Below, in pieces: positions 1-6,177 of a stretch of 6,365 nt of DNA. Source of the DNA: Candidatus Zhuqueibacterota bacterium 4484_188. GTDB taxonomy: Bacteria > Calditrichota > Calditrichia > RBG-13-44-9. The position numbers and the translations under genes are program-made. Each line of letters starts with the position of its first letter. Position 1 is the first letter of the stretch. Below the pieces are notes generated by a model. It had not been told where the DNA came from. It was given only the letters and a program-made list of their open reading frames with translations, and did not search any database. The stretch is from contig MVCZ01000028.1 in the NCBI GenBank assembly GCA_002049825.1, positions 1-6,365 of the forward strand, given 5' to 3'.

Positions 1-1359
1 TTTCAGCGAAACGCCGTGGATTAAATAACTGTGATTAAAATTTAAGTTTACCCCTGTTGCCCACACCGGGAAACTATCTGTTCCGGTGTTCCAAAACAGT
101 TTATACTTCCCCATCTTGACAAAAAGCAAATCGGAATCTCCGTCGTCATCCATATCGGCAAAATCAATATATGGTCGTTCCTCGCTATCCCATCTCATGT
201 TCAGGGGAAAACTGGGATCAAAATCATAATTCTGTACTGAGGTGTCCATGACAAAATCCGGTATGCACATGTAAAAATCCATCCCGTCATTAAAAGAAGT
301 GGAGGGATCATCAATCAGCGTATTATTAATCAAAACAACATCCTGCCAACCATTTTGTTTCCAGTCAAAATCGGTCAGGTCGGTAAAATAAGAATTTCCT
401 GATTTCATCCAGAAATACGGCGTTATTAACCCAATACTACCCGGGTTAATAATCATTTCCTTATAATAAACACCAAACGAGTGGATTTCATAATAACAGG
501 CTAATGGCAGGTTCGGGTTCTTATAGTCAATCGGTATACAGGAGAAAGGACGATGTGAAAACGGTTGCCAGAGCGGTTGAGATACTGTTCCGATGTTTTT
601 ATAGACGTAGGTTTCCCAAAACATTCCGCCAGGACCAATCCACTCCTGCCAGTAGTAATTAATAAGCAAAGATGGCTGCGAGTCCGGCGGCACAGTGATA
701 AAATGAATGCAATAAGGCAAAATCGAGTTTTTATCAGTGGCAAAAGACGTATCGGTTAAAGCCAAATAATTGGGAATCTCGATTAAACTATCGGCGCTTT
801 GACGATAGAGTTTCAGAATATATTCATTGAATTGACTATCCTGTCCTGCGATGAGCACCTCCGGGATCGAATCTCCCACCAGATCAACCATATAAAACTC
901 ACTAAGCGTTTCAAATTCGTTAAAGAGTGTATCCGGTGTACTCACCCATACCGGAACTTGCGGCGTTCCTTCATTACGGTAAATCAAAGCCAGGTCATTT
1001 GAAAATCGGGCTAAAATCACACCGAGATCCTGATCGCCATCCAGGTCATAGTCAAAAAAACGAAAACTATAAATCCAGGGTCTGTTGAGAAAAGCAAACA
1101 TGTTTTGATCCAGGACAAACAAAGGTTCTTCATCTGTGCCGGTATTCAGAAAAAATTCGAGGGGATTATTCCACGAACTATGGAATACAACATCCAGGTC
1201 GCCGTCACTGTCCATATCTACAAATGCTGGCGAAGCTCCGTTCCCCTCCAATCCATAAAACAGCGGGATTTTAACGGGTGTTTGAGAAAATTGAGGATCG
1301 GTTCCAAAGACGGCTGATACTATAACAAGGATTAAAGTAATAATTTGAAAATTTTTCAT
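1..1359 (-). CDS. Secreted FG-GAP/VCBS-type beta-propeller protein, 3' end outside the window
   Basis: The frame is open for exactly 453 codons from ATG at 1359 to base 1 with no stop, so the C-terminus is missing. The first 19 or so residues (MKNFQIITLILVIVSAVFG) form a signal peptide. Calcium-loop motifs of FG-GAP/VCBS type are seen at residues 45-58 (AFVDMDSDGDLDVV), 101-112 (FFDYDLDGDQDL) and 399-412 (DFADMDDDGDSDLL). Degenerate versions lie near 156-172 and 327-345. A companion motif N-x-GT-x3-P-x-[WF] occurs four times, at 72-81, 129-138, 255-264 and 424-433, as expected for successive propeller blades. Such proteins are exported and act at the surface in adhesion or binding; the ligand here cannot be told. 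A sorting tail like its neighbours' is likely beyond the edge but is not seen. It lies 105 bases after the preceding gene and could be in the same transcript. The fold is well supported; the exact role is unknown. Confidence 0.88.
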   Translation of the reverse strand, partial: MKNFQIITLILVIVSAVFGTDPQFSQTPVKIPLFYGLEGNGASPAFVDMDSDGDLDVVFHSSWNNPLEFFLNTGTDEEPLFVLDQNMFAFLNRPWIYSFRFFDYDLDGDQDLGVILARFSNDLALIYRNEGTPQVPVWVSTPDTLFNEFETLSEFYMVDLVGDSIPEVLIAGQDSQFNEYILKLYRQSADSLIEIPNYLALTDTSFATDKNSILPYCIHFITVPPDSQPSLLINYYWQEWIGPGGMFWETYVYKNIGTVSQPLWQPFSHRPFSCIPIDYKNPNLPLACYYEIHSFGVYYKEMIINPGSIGLITPYFWMKSGNSYFTDLTDFDWKQNGWQDVVLINNTLIDDPSTSFNDGMDFYMCIPDFVMDTSVQNYDFDPSFPLNMRWDSEERPYIDFADMDDDGDSDLLFVKMGKYKLFWNTGTDSFPVWATGVNLNFNHSYLIHGVSLK

Positions 1360-1367
1360 TTTTTTAT

Positions 1368-1371
1368 TCCT
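1368..1371 (-). promoter_or_regulatory. Ribosome binding site (AGGA) of the beta-propeller gene
   Basis: On the minus strand AGGA is followed by an 8-base A/T spacer and then ATG at 1359. This supports that ATG as the start, and the signal peptide begins directly from it. Confidence 0.6.
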
Positions 1372-1464
1372 GATAAACGAATTATTCACTACAGATAATG
1401 ATTACAAAAAATATATTCATCCGAACACGTTTCAATTAATTTCCGACCACACGACTCCAATCTT

Positions 1465-2658
1465 TCAGCGCATTAGCAGCATTTTTCGACTCTGTACAAA
1501 TTGGTTCCAGGCTTTCAACCGGTAAATATACACCCCGCTGGAAACCGGTTGCCCGGTGTCTTCGCGTCCGTCCCAGCTTACCCGGTGCGCACCTGCGTAC
1601 TTTCGTTCTGACACCAACATCCGCACCTTCTGCCCCAGAAGGTTAAAAATTACCAGCTCAACTTTCCCCGCTTTTAGTAATTGGTAACTGATCACCGTTT
1701 CGCTGTTGAAGGGATTGGGATAATTCTGCTGCAAATAATATTTTTCAGGTATCTCAACTCTTTTATCTCTGGGCAACTTTAATTGGGTGGGAATTCCAAG
1801 CGTAGTTGTTTTTACCCGAATTGAAAATCCACTTTCGTTAAGTTGGCTATCAACTGCTGTCACTCTAAAATAATAGGTCGTTCCACCGTTCAAACTAGCA
1901 ATAATTTTACTGGTATCAGTAATCGCGGTTGTTGAATCCAGCAGAATGAGTGAATCAGGTCCTATTCCTGCGTATATTCTGTAAAGCCACACATCGTGCT
2001 CTTCATTCTTGTTCCATTTCAATATAACGGAATTTGTATCTGGTGTTATTGACAAATTAAGTGGAGGTGCCGGTTTACCGTAAGGAATACTATCCAGATA
2101 TGCTCCTTCGAGAATCCGACGGCGAATCTCGGTTGAACCCAAGCCATAACTGTCATAGTTGAAAAATACTGTTCCCAATCCCTTGGCAGTTATTGTATCT
2201 GCTACCCATATTAGCATACCTATATCAAAGTAAACTCCCCAATCCTGGGTGAAATAAGTATACCCCCACCATGATTCATTTCCAGTGTAGACAAATTTGT
2301 TAATTAGGGGATCTATTCCTTGCCAAGTTGTATCTTCCACAATACTTGTATCAAATCTAACTTCATGATTAATATAAAATTTTCCGGAATCCTCACGCCA
2401 AAATTCTATATCACTGGTGGTTAAGGTATCATATATAGACACAACTTCAATGAGATTGTAATTAAGATTAACAAGAGTCGTATCGCCAATAACTGTTTTT
2501 ATCTGAGTATAGGTGTACTCTTCAGTATGTGGACCTTCATTACTGTAGAAATATCCATGGTAAATCCATTTATTTCCTAAACCAACCGGAATAATTGATG
2601 AAGATTGTGAATGGATTGTGCCAAAAGATAGAAAGATAATAAATAAAACGAGCTTCAA
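1465..2658 (-). CDS. Secreted protein with fibronectin type III domain and type IX-style sorting tail (TTG start)
   Basis: 397 residues. The start codon is TTG, supported by GAGG 8 bases upstream and by the signal peptide that begins at once (residues 1-18, h-region LVLFIIFLSFGTI, ending HSQ). Residues 20-192 form an unrecognised domain starting IIPVGLGNKWIYHG; this resembles the 'P-x-x-x-GNKWxY' opening I recall from many secreted FCB-group proteins. Residues 196-285 are a fibronectin type III domain with W215, Y226 and Y263 at core positions. Residues 307-397 are a type A sorting tail: QNYPNPFN at 311-318, VSWDGREDTG, SGVYIYRL, ending KMLLMR. The expected fate is Sec export, then outer-membrane passage and surface attachment or release by a type IX-like system. 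The start lies 15 bases past the stop of the upstream gene, so translation may be coupled. Base composition differs sharply between the N-terminal domain and the tail. No catalytic motif is visible and the function is unknown. Confidence 0.9.
   Translation of the reverse strand: MKLVLFIIFLSFGTIHSQSSSIIPVGLGNKWIYHGYFYSNEGPHTEEYTYTQIKTVIGDTTLVNLNYNLIEVVSIYDTLTTSDIEFWREDSGKFYINHEVRFDTSIVEDTTWQGIDPLINKFVYTGNESWWGYTYFTQDWGVYFDIGMLIWVADTITAKGLGTVFFNYDSYGLGSTEIRRRILEGAYLDSIPYGKPAPPLNLSITPDTNSVILKWNKNEEHDVWLYRIYAGIGPDSLILLDSTTAITDTSKIIASLNGGTTYYFRVTAVDSQLNESGFSIRVKTTTLGIPTQLKLPRDKRVEIPEKYYLQQNYPNPFNSETVISYQLLKAGKVELVIFNLLGQKVRMLVSERKYAGAHRVSWDGREDTGQPVSSGVYIYRLKAWNQFVQSRKMLLMR
1468..1740 (-). repeat. 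Type IX-style C-terminal sorting tail, copy 1 of 3
   Basis: This codes residues 307-397 of the fibronectin-domain protein. It aligns along its length with the tails at 2677-2940 and 6181-6365 in protein (PNPFN, GQKVR, W-x-GR-x-DTG, GVYIYRL, KMLL-x-R). Stretches also align at nucleotide level, such as the segment coding SGVYIYRL. It is more GC-rich than the domain in front of it. Confidence 0.85.
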
Positions 2659-2666
2659 AATATTTA

Positions 2667-2670
2667 CCTC
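2667..2670 (-). promoter_or_regulatory. Ribosome binding site (GAGG) that decides the TTG start
   Basis: GAGG lies 8 bases before TTG at 2658 and sits inside the 15-base gap after the upstream stop codon. No in-frame ATG or GTG gives a signal peptide as well placed. An ATG slightly further upstream (ATGAAATGA) is immediately followed by a stop in its own frame. Confidence 0.6.
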
Positions 2671-2673
2671 ATT

Positions 2674-4842
2674 TCATCGTATCAATAGCATTTTACTGCT
2701 TTGGAAAAAACCTTTTACTTTCAACCGGTAAACATACACGCCGCCTGCAACCTCCCGTCCGGTGTCGTCGCGACCATTCCATCTAACCTCATGTTCACCT
2801 TTGTTCAACAGTCTGTTAACCAATGTTCGAATTTTCCGACCGCTTACATCATAAATTTCTAACTTAACCATCAATTTATTTTGTATTTCATACTTGATTA
2901 CCGTCTCACCGTTAAACGGATTGGGATAATTCTGTTTCAATTTGAAAGTGTACACAACTTCGGTCGGCGGGTTCGGATTGGCGGGTAACTGAAATCCCAG
3001 GTAAGTCTCCAGCTTTACCGGGTCGATCCGTCCCTCAATCCATTGCCCGCTATCGATCCGACCCTCGTAGGCGAAACTGCCTTTCCCCAGAAAATGATAC
3101 GCATAGTAGCTCATCTGCAACGGAGGGCAGTTTATGATGGGATTCACCACTTCCATGAAGCCCATATTTACCGGTTCACCGCACAACAGGCAATTCCAGA
3201 ATCCGAACGTGGGGTGATGCAGCACGTACGGCGTAAGAGGCTGCGGTGTGGTGGGAAGACTATCCAGCACCGTTTTCATGCTCAGCGCCAGTTCCATGCC
3301 GTCGCATACACCATCGCCATTGGTGTCATTCAAATTGGGATTAAAACCAAAATGTACCTCCTCGGCATCGGTTAATCCGTCATTATCCGAATCGTTCTCA
3401 ATATGCAGCAAATGGGTTTTCATGGTGCGGTAGAGTTTTACCGCATCTGACCGCTGGTTGTGCCATACGGTTCCGTCATAGGCAAAACTTCCCTGTGCCA
3501 GGGCATGCAGTCCGTTTAAATGGACCTGGTAGCTGCGCCCGTTTTCCGGATTTTGTAATTCAATGAATCCCATATTATGGGTAGAACCGCACACCACACA
3601 ATTTTCCAGACCCCAAGTCAGGTGGTAGGTTATACTGCTGTGAATATTGTCCGGTTGCTCTTTGAGTTTGGGGAACAGCCGGGTAAGCTGTTCGGCGACC
3701 TGCGCACCGTCCGGAACACCATCGCCATCCGTATCGGGGTTATTGGGATTCAGGTACAGACTGTCTTCCTCGCTGTCGGTCAGACCATCTCCATCACTGT
3801 CTCCGGTTACGTTTAGCAAATGCGCCGGATCGTAAGGAAAAAGAATTTGTTTCAGTGTATCGATATCGATTCTGCCGGTGTGTAAATTCCCATCATAAGA
3901 AAAACAGTTATTTTCCAGAAAGTGCAGCCCGATAAAAGGAATATCCATTTCCAGGTTGCGCAAAGGATTGACCAATTTGACGAACCCCATATTCACCGTG
4001 GCACCGCACTTTTGGCAGACCTCAATCCCATACGCAAAATTTTCCAATTTATACGGCACATTCGGCTGCGGAGAAGTGGGAAGGGAGTCGATAATCGTTT
4101 TGAAGTACTGCGTCCAAAAATCCATGTCGTTAATGCCGGAAAAACTCCGGGGATTCATGAAACTGCTGCCCAGGTACACTTCCTCGGCAAACGCCAGACC
4201 GTCGGCATCTACATCGTTGGGAACCGGAATAAAATGGGTGCTGTCCTGTAAGCTGTGTCCGAAAAGCGGCATTGCCGACAGCCAAACGGCAACGGCAGCC
4301 GCCAGAGCCCGTCCGGCGAATTTTTGCTGAAGATGCCGTTTTACCGGCGGTTTTTCAGCAAATTGCGACCGGTACCATTCCCTCACGTCCCGGTGGATTG
4401 TGCGGTAATAATTCAGCAAATCGGGAGTTGCCCGGCAACCGGGACAAATCCAGTGAAACAGCAGTCGCTGGTCTTCTGTCGCCACTCTGTTGGGAGTGTA
4501 CGGTTGCCGAATAAATTGTGATACGCAACATGAGGGATAACCAAACAGGAATCCTTCAATCCGCTGCACTTCCGCCGATTTGCTTAACAATTTGTTGGAA
4601 AACTTGCGGGAGTAATAATCAAGGTAACGGGAAGAAGTGCTAAAAATCGTTTCCGGAATTTGTGTGCCGGATAAAGTTATTCGTGGAACAGTTTCCACGT
4701 TTAAACCCTGTCGTCGCAGCCAATTTTTCAGCGCATTACTCACCGGTTTTTCCCAGCGGCTCAAGGGTTTAATTTTACGTCGGGTCAGTTCAGTGAGATA
4801 GAAAAATTCAAATTGTTCTTCGGGAATAATTTTTGAAGCCAT
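2674..4842 (-). CDS. Multidomain surface protein: Cys-containing N-terminal domain, internal hydrophobic segment, three calcium-loop/CxxCG-NMGF modules, sorting tail
   Basis: 722 residues; ATG with AGGAG 8 bases upstream. Residues 1-172 look like a soluble basic domain with GYPSCCV at 101-107 and C-x-x-C at 133/136, possibly a metal site. It recalls the 'GYPxCCV' motif of DUF483-like proteins, from memory only. Residues 176-196 form a hydrophobic segment, which could be a late signal peptide or signal anchor. Residues 209-615 hold three copies of a module of about 137 residues. Each has a thrombospondin type 3-like Asp loop, then C-x-x-CG-x3-NMGF-x4-NP, an invariant His (307, 446, 583) and a [CS]F-[AS]-Y-[DE]-G block. 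Residues 635-722 are the sorting tail (QNYPNPFN at 637-644, ending KMLLIR). The tail and Asp loops point to the cell surface. No ATG, GTG or TTG near residues 160-180 would allow a separate start after the first domain, so the fusion appears real. No enzyme function is recognised. Confidence 0.9.
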   Translation of the reverse strand: MASKIIPEEQFEFFYLTELTRRKIKPLSRWEKPVSNALKNWLRRQGLNVETVPRITLSGTQIPETIFSTSSRYLDYYSRKFSNKLLSKSAEVQRIEGFLFGYPSCCVSQFIRQPYTPNRVATEDQRLLFHWICPGCRATPDLLNYYRTIHRDVREWYRSQFAEKPPVKRHLQQKFAGRALAAAVAVWLSAMPLFGHSLQDSTHFIPVPNDVDADGLAFAEEVYLGSSFMNPRSFSGINDMDFWTQYFKTIIDSLPTSPQPNVPYKLENFAYGIEVCQKCGATVNMGFVKLVNPLRNLEMDIPFIGLHFLENNCFSYDGNLHTGRIDIDTLKQILFPYDPAHLLNVTGDSDGDGLTDSEEDSLYLNPNNPDTDGDGVPDGAQVAEQLTRLFPKLKEQPDNIHSSITYHLTWGLENCVVCGSTHNMGFIELQNPENGRSYQVHLNGLHALAQGSFAYDGTVWHNQRSDAVKLYRTMKTHLLHIENDSDNDGLTDAEEVHFGFNPNLNDTNGDGVCDGMELALSMKTVLDSLPTTPQPLTPYVLHHPTFGFWNCLLCGEPVNMGFMEVVNPIINCPPLQMSYYAYHFLGKGSFAYEGRIDSGQWIEGRIDPVKLETYLGFQLPANPNPPTEVVYTFKLKQNYPNPFNGETVIKYEIQNKLMVKLEIYDVSGRKIRTLVNRLLNKGEHEVRWNGRDDTGREVAGGVYVYRLKVKGFFQSSKMLLIR
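2677..2940 (-). repeat. Type IX-style C-terminal sorting tail, copy 2 of 3
   Basis: This codes residues 635-722 of the 722-residue protein. PNPFNGETVIKYEI opens it, followed by VSGRKIRTLV, VRWNGRDDTG, GGVYVYRL and KMLLIR. It aligns without large gaps to the copies at 1468-1740 and 6181-6365. Confidence 0.85.
2998..4218 (-). repeat. Three tandem copies of a TSP3-loop plus CxxCG-NMGF module
   Basis: The copies span about residues 209-335, 347-475 and 483-615 of the 722-residue protein. Their first cysteines are at 276, 415 and 551, a period of 139 then 136 residues. Shared positions are C-x-x-CG, NMGF, NP, a His 28-29 residues after the second Cys, F-[AS]-Y-[DE]-G, and a closing GRID-like segment (RSD in copy 2). 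Copies 2 and 3 have full calcium loops (D-x-D-x-DGL-x-D-x-EE ... DT-x-GDGV-x-DG). Copy 1 keeps only the first half. Sequence divergence between copies is large, so the duplication is old. Confidence 0.85.
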
Positions 4843-4850
4843 TTGAAATT

Positions 4851-4855
4851 CTCCT
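4851..4855 (-). promoter_or_regulatory. Ribosome binding site (AGGAG) of the 722-residue protein gene
   Basis: The minus strand reads AAAGAGGAG, then 8 bases, then ATG at 4842. This supports translation from the far N-terminus, so the cysteine domain ahead of the hydrophobic segment is truly part of the protein. Confidence 0.7.
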
Positions 4856-4927
4856 CTTTATTTTTAATCAATATGTTTATTTAACGTCCGAATTTTTCTC
4901 CTGTTCGTTTTTCCCCGGGCTGTGCAT

Positions 4928-5827
4928 TTAAATCCAAAAATATTCGCTGCTAAAATCGCCTTGCTGGGTGTGAAGAATCATTTTGATCATAGTAAAATCA
5001 TACAGCCGATGACCAGGCGAAGGAAGTTTAAAAGAAAAATTCCACTCGCTATGAGGGGAAAGATGAATCGACGTTTCATTTAATAGAAAGTATTGAACAA
5101 AAAATATACTATCCGAAGACTCTTTACGATATTGCAATTCCAGCGGATTCGGTTGAACCGGAACCAAATCCACTGCCTCCGGGATCCGGTTTCGTATCAC
5201 AAACCGGTAGGCTGTCGAATCACTGTCCTTCTTAATATAAAATAACCGTGTATTAAACCTGTTCCCCACCGGAAGAATGGTGACCCGGCGGTGAATCCTT
5301 TTATTTGTAGAATCGGGATAGCCGCGAATGGTGGCATACAAATGGTACACCCCGGAATACACTTTGATGTACTGCGAACCCGGCCGAACCTCCTCTGCCT
5401 GATTCCAAACGATATTATCCGTAACCGAATCACCGGGAAACAGGTATTTGTCCAGAATTGCCCGCCCGGTAAGCACCGGGTAATAGTAAAGTAAGCTGTC
5501 GTTCTCATCTGTTACGGTAAGTTTGGCTTCCGGGGGCCAACTTACAATATGCAAATGCAATGGGGTATCGGCAGAGTCATTTTTCAGGGTCACCTCTCCC
5601 GACAGTACATCATCAAACGTTATGATGCTGTCGTTGCTTTCCCAGCGAACAGTCAGCCACACACCCGGCTGCACTTCCACCCGGACATCTGCCGTATCGT
5701 GGGAAATGGTGCCCTGGTGCAGCGAATGATCGGAAGTATCCGCCGGATTGAGGAGGAACGGTTCATTTAGCCGCCGGCATTGGAAGAGGAGGAAAAACAA
5801 TGCTAATGTAATCAGAACATATTTCAT
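4928..5827 (-). CDS. Probable lipoprotein with tandem Ig-like (BsuPI-like) domains
   Basis: 299 residues, ATG at 5827, TAA stop. MKYVLITLALFFLLFQ followed by C17 reads as a lipoprotein signal peptide, though Gln just before the Cys is atypical for a lipobox (usually Gly, Ala or Ser). Residues 77-170 (VTLKNDSADTPLHL ... LFPGDSVTDNIVW ... SGVYHLYATI) match my memory of the BsuPI domain: an Ig-like fold with an N-x-S turn, a PG-[DE]-S segment, a following W and a Y-x-[LV]-x-A strand near the end. Residues 205-285 look like a second, weaker copy (FVIRNRIPEAVDL ... LSPHSEWNFSF). Despite the family name, such domains are common in surface proteins and need not inhibit proteases. It is the only complete gene here without a sorting tail. 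It ends 85 bases before the 722-residue gene, so the two may be co-transcribed. The lipoprotein call is moderate; the BsuPI call is tentative. Confidence 0.85.
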   Translation of the reverse strand: MKYVLITLALFFLLFQCRRLNEPFLLNPADTSDHSLHQGTISHDTADVRVEVQPGVWLTVRWESNDSIITFDDVLSGEVTLKNDSADTPLHLHIVSWPPEAKLTVTDENDSLLYYYPVLTGRAILDKYLFPGDSVTDNIVWNQAEEVRPGSQYIKVYSGVYHLYATIRGYPDSTNKRIHRRVTILPVGNRFNTRLFYIKKDSDSTAYRFVIRNRIPEAVDLVPVQPNPLELQYRKESSDSIFFVQYFLLNETSIHLSPHSEWNFSFKLPSPGHRLYDFTMIKMILHTQQGDFSSEYFWI

Positions 5828-5831
5828 ATCT

Positions 5832-5840
5832 TCACCTCCC
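5832..5840 (-). promoter_or_regulatory. Strong ribosome binding site (GGGAGGTGA) of the lipoprotein gene
   Basis: GGAGG lies 7 bases before ATG at 5827 and is a near-perfect anti-SD match, the best in the window. It fixes the start that yields the signal peptide. Confidence 0.8.
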
Positions 5841-6030
5841 GGTAAAAACGTATTGTGTCCTTCAAATGAACAAAAAATTTGCTTTTAATTATCTCTATTT
5901 GAGGGCGCCGGATTCCGTGAGAGAATTTTTCCGATTCAAGCCAACCACCCTTCCACAAGAAAATAGATATTCGATTCAAGCGACTGTTTAAATATAGCCA
6001 TTGAATTTGAAAATAGCAAATTTTTCTCCC
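5841..6030. other. AT-rich intergenic region upstream of the lipoprotein gene
   Basis: This is the non-repeat part of the 350-base gap between genes. I see no credible coding sequence. It holds one sigma-70-like promoter candidate at 5991-6019 and two copies of CGATTCAAGC (5932-5941 and 5972-5981) exactly 40 bases apart. An open frame across the gap on the minus strand has no RBS or protein-like composition and runs through the repeats. Confidence 0.6.
5991..6019 (-). promoter_or_regulatory. Candidate sigma-70-like promoter for the lipoprotein gene and those after it
   Basis: The minus strand has TTGCTA (6019-6014), a 17-base spacer, and TATATT (5996-5991), giving 4 of 6 and 5 of 6 matches to the -35 and -10 consensus at optimal spacing. 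It lies just past the repeat block and would give a leader of about 155 bases. In AT-rich DNA such matches arise by chance, and promoter rules in this lineage are not well known. Confidence 0.3.
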
Positions 6031-6031
6031 C

Positions 6032-6110
6032 CCTTCGACTTCCTGTCTGCCGGCGCAGCCAGGCATGCCTGCCTGCCGAAGCCTCGGCGCAGGCAGGTGC
6101 TCAGGACAAG
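6032..6110. repeat. Nested intergenic repeat: GC-rich inverted-repeat element inside a CCTTCGAC...CTCAGGAC element
   Basis: CCTTCGACTTC (6032-6042) and GCTCAGGACAAG (6099-6110) look like the two halves of a short repeat I recall as dispersed between genes in many environmental bacteria, where they are contiguous. Here 56 GC-rich bases lie between them. That insert is bounded by imperfect inverted ends, CCTGTCTGC (6042-6050) against GCAGGCAGG (6089-6097) with one G:T pair. Inside is a 22-base palindrome centred on GCATGC (6055-6076, 10 of 11 pairs). No coding capacity is evident. Confidence 0.65.
6068..6097. repeat. GC-rich hairpin within the nested repeat
   Basis: CCTGCCT (6068-6074) pairs with AGGCAGG (6091-6097), and GCCGA (6075-6079) with TCGGC (6084-6088), around an AGCC loop. 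A 2-base bulge (6089-6090) interrupts the 12-pair stem. No T-run follows on either strand, so it is not a standard intrinsic terminator, but it could still affect the 3' end of the upstream transcript. It competes with the palindrome at 6055-6076. Confidence 0.6.
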
Positions 6111-6174
6111 TGACCAATGACCAATGACGGCGTCAGCCATAATGACAGCGAAGCGAAATGACGGCTTTAGCCAA
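6111..6174. repeat. Short tandem and direct repeats built on TGAC
   Basis: TGACCAA is repeated 2.6 times at 6111-6128. AATGACGGC-GTC-AGCCA (6123-6139) recurs as AATGACGGC-TTT-AGCCA (6157-6173), with differences only in the middle triplet. A further AATGACAGC (6141-6149) lies between them. The block ends 4 bases before the stop codon of the upstream gene. Confidence 0.7.
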
Positions 6175-6177
6175 ATT

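Noticed and set aside
1..1359. Broken or frameshifted gene at the left edge
   Set aside because: Translation of the minus strand is open throughout all 453 codons; the gene is only cut by the window edge.
1360..1464. Possible promoter or terminator in the 105-base gap before the beta-propeller gene
   Set aside because: TTGAAA and TATATT are only 14 bases apart, the TTTG/TAATTCGT pair matches the Bacteroidota boxes poorly, and no GC stem with a T-run is present.
4006..4020. c-type haem attachment site in the CxxC modules
   Set aside because: All three copies have Gly after the second Cys, whereas haem attachment needs CxxCH.
2998..4218. Plus-strand open frames of 60-124 codons opposite the 722-residue gene
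   Set aside because: They are antisense shadows of the repeated coding region, with no RBS and no recognisable domains.
4843..4927. Terminator or promoter between the lipoprotein gene and the 722-residue gene
   Set aside because: CCCGGG is the only palindrome and is not followed by a T-run; no convincing -35/-10 pair is visible.
5845..5874. Bacteroidota-type promoter (TTTG, 18 bases, TACGTTTT) upstream of the lipoprotein gene
   Set aside because: The boxes resemble the -33/-7 consensus, but the spacer is short and the transcript would start at the RBS itself. The strong SD also argues against Bacteroidota-style expression.
5824..6117. 97-codon open frame on the minus strand across the intergenic gap
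   Set aside because: It begins inside the repeat block, has no RBS, a composition unlike a protein, and overlaps the start of the lipoprotein gene in another frame.
6032..6174. CRISPR array
   Set aside because: The repeats are of mixed type and length with no regular spacers, and no cas genes are nearby.
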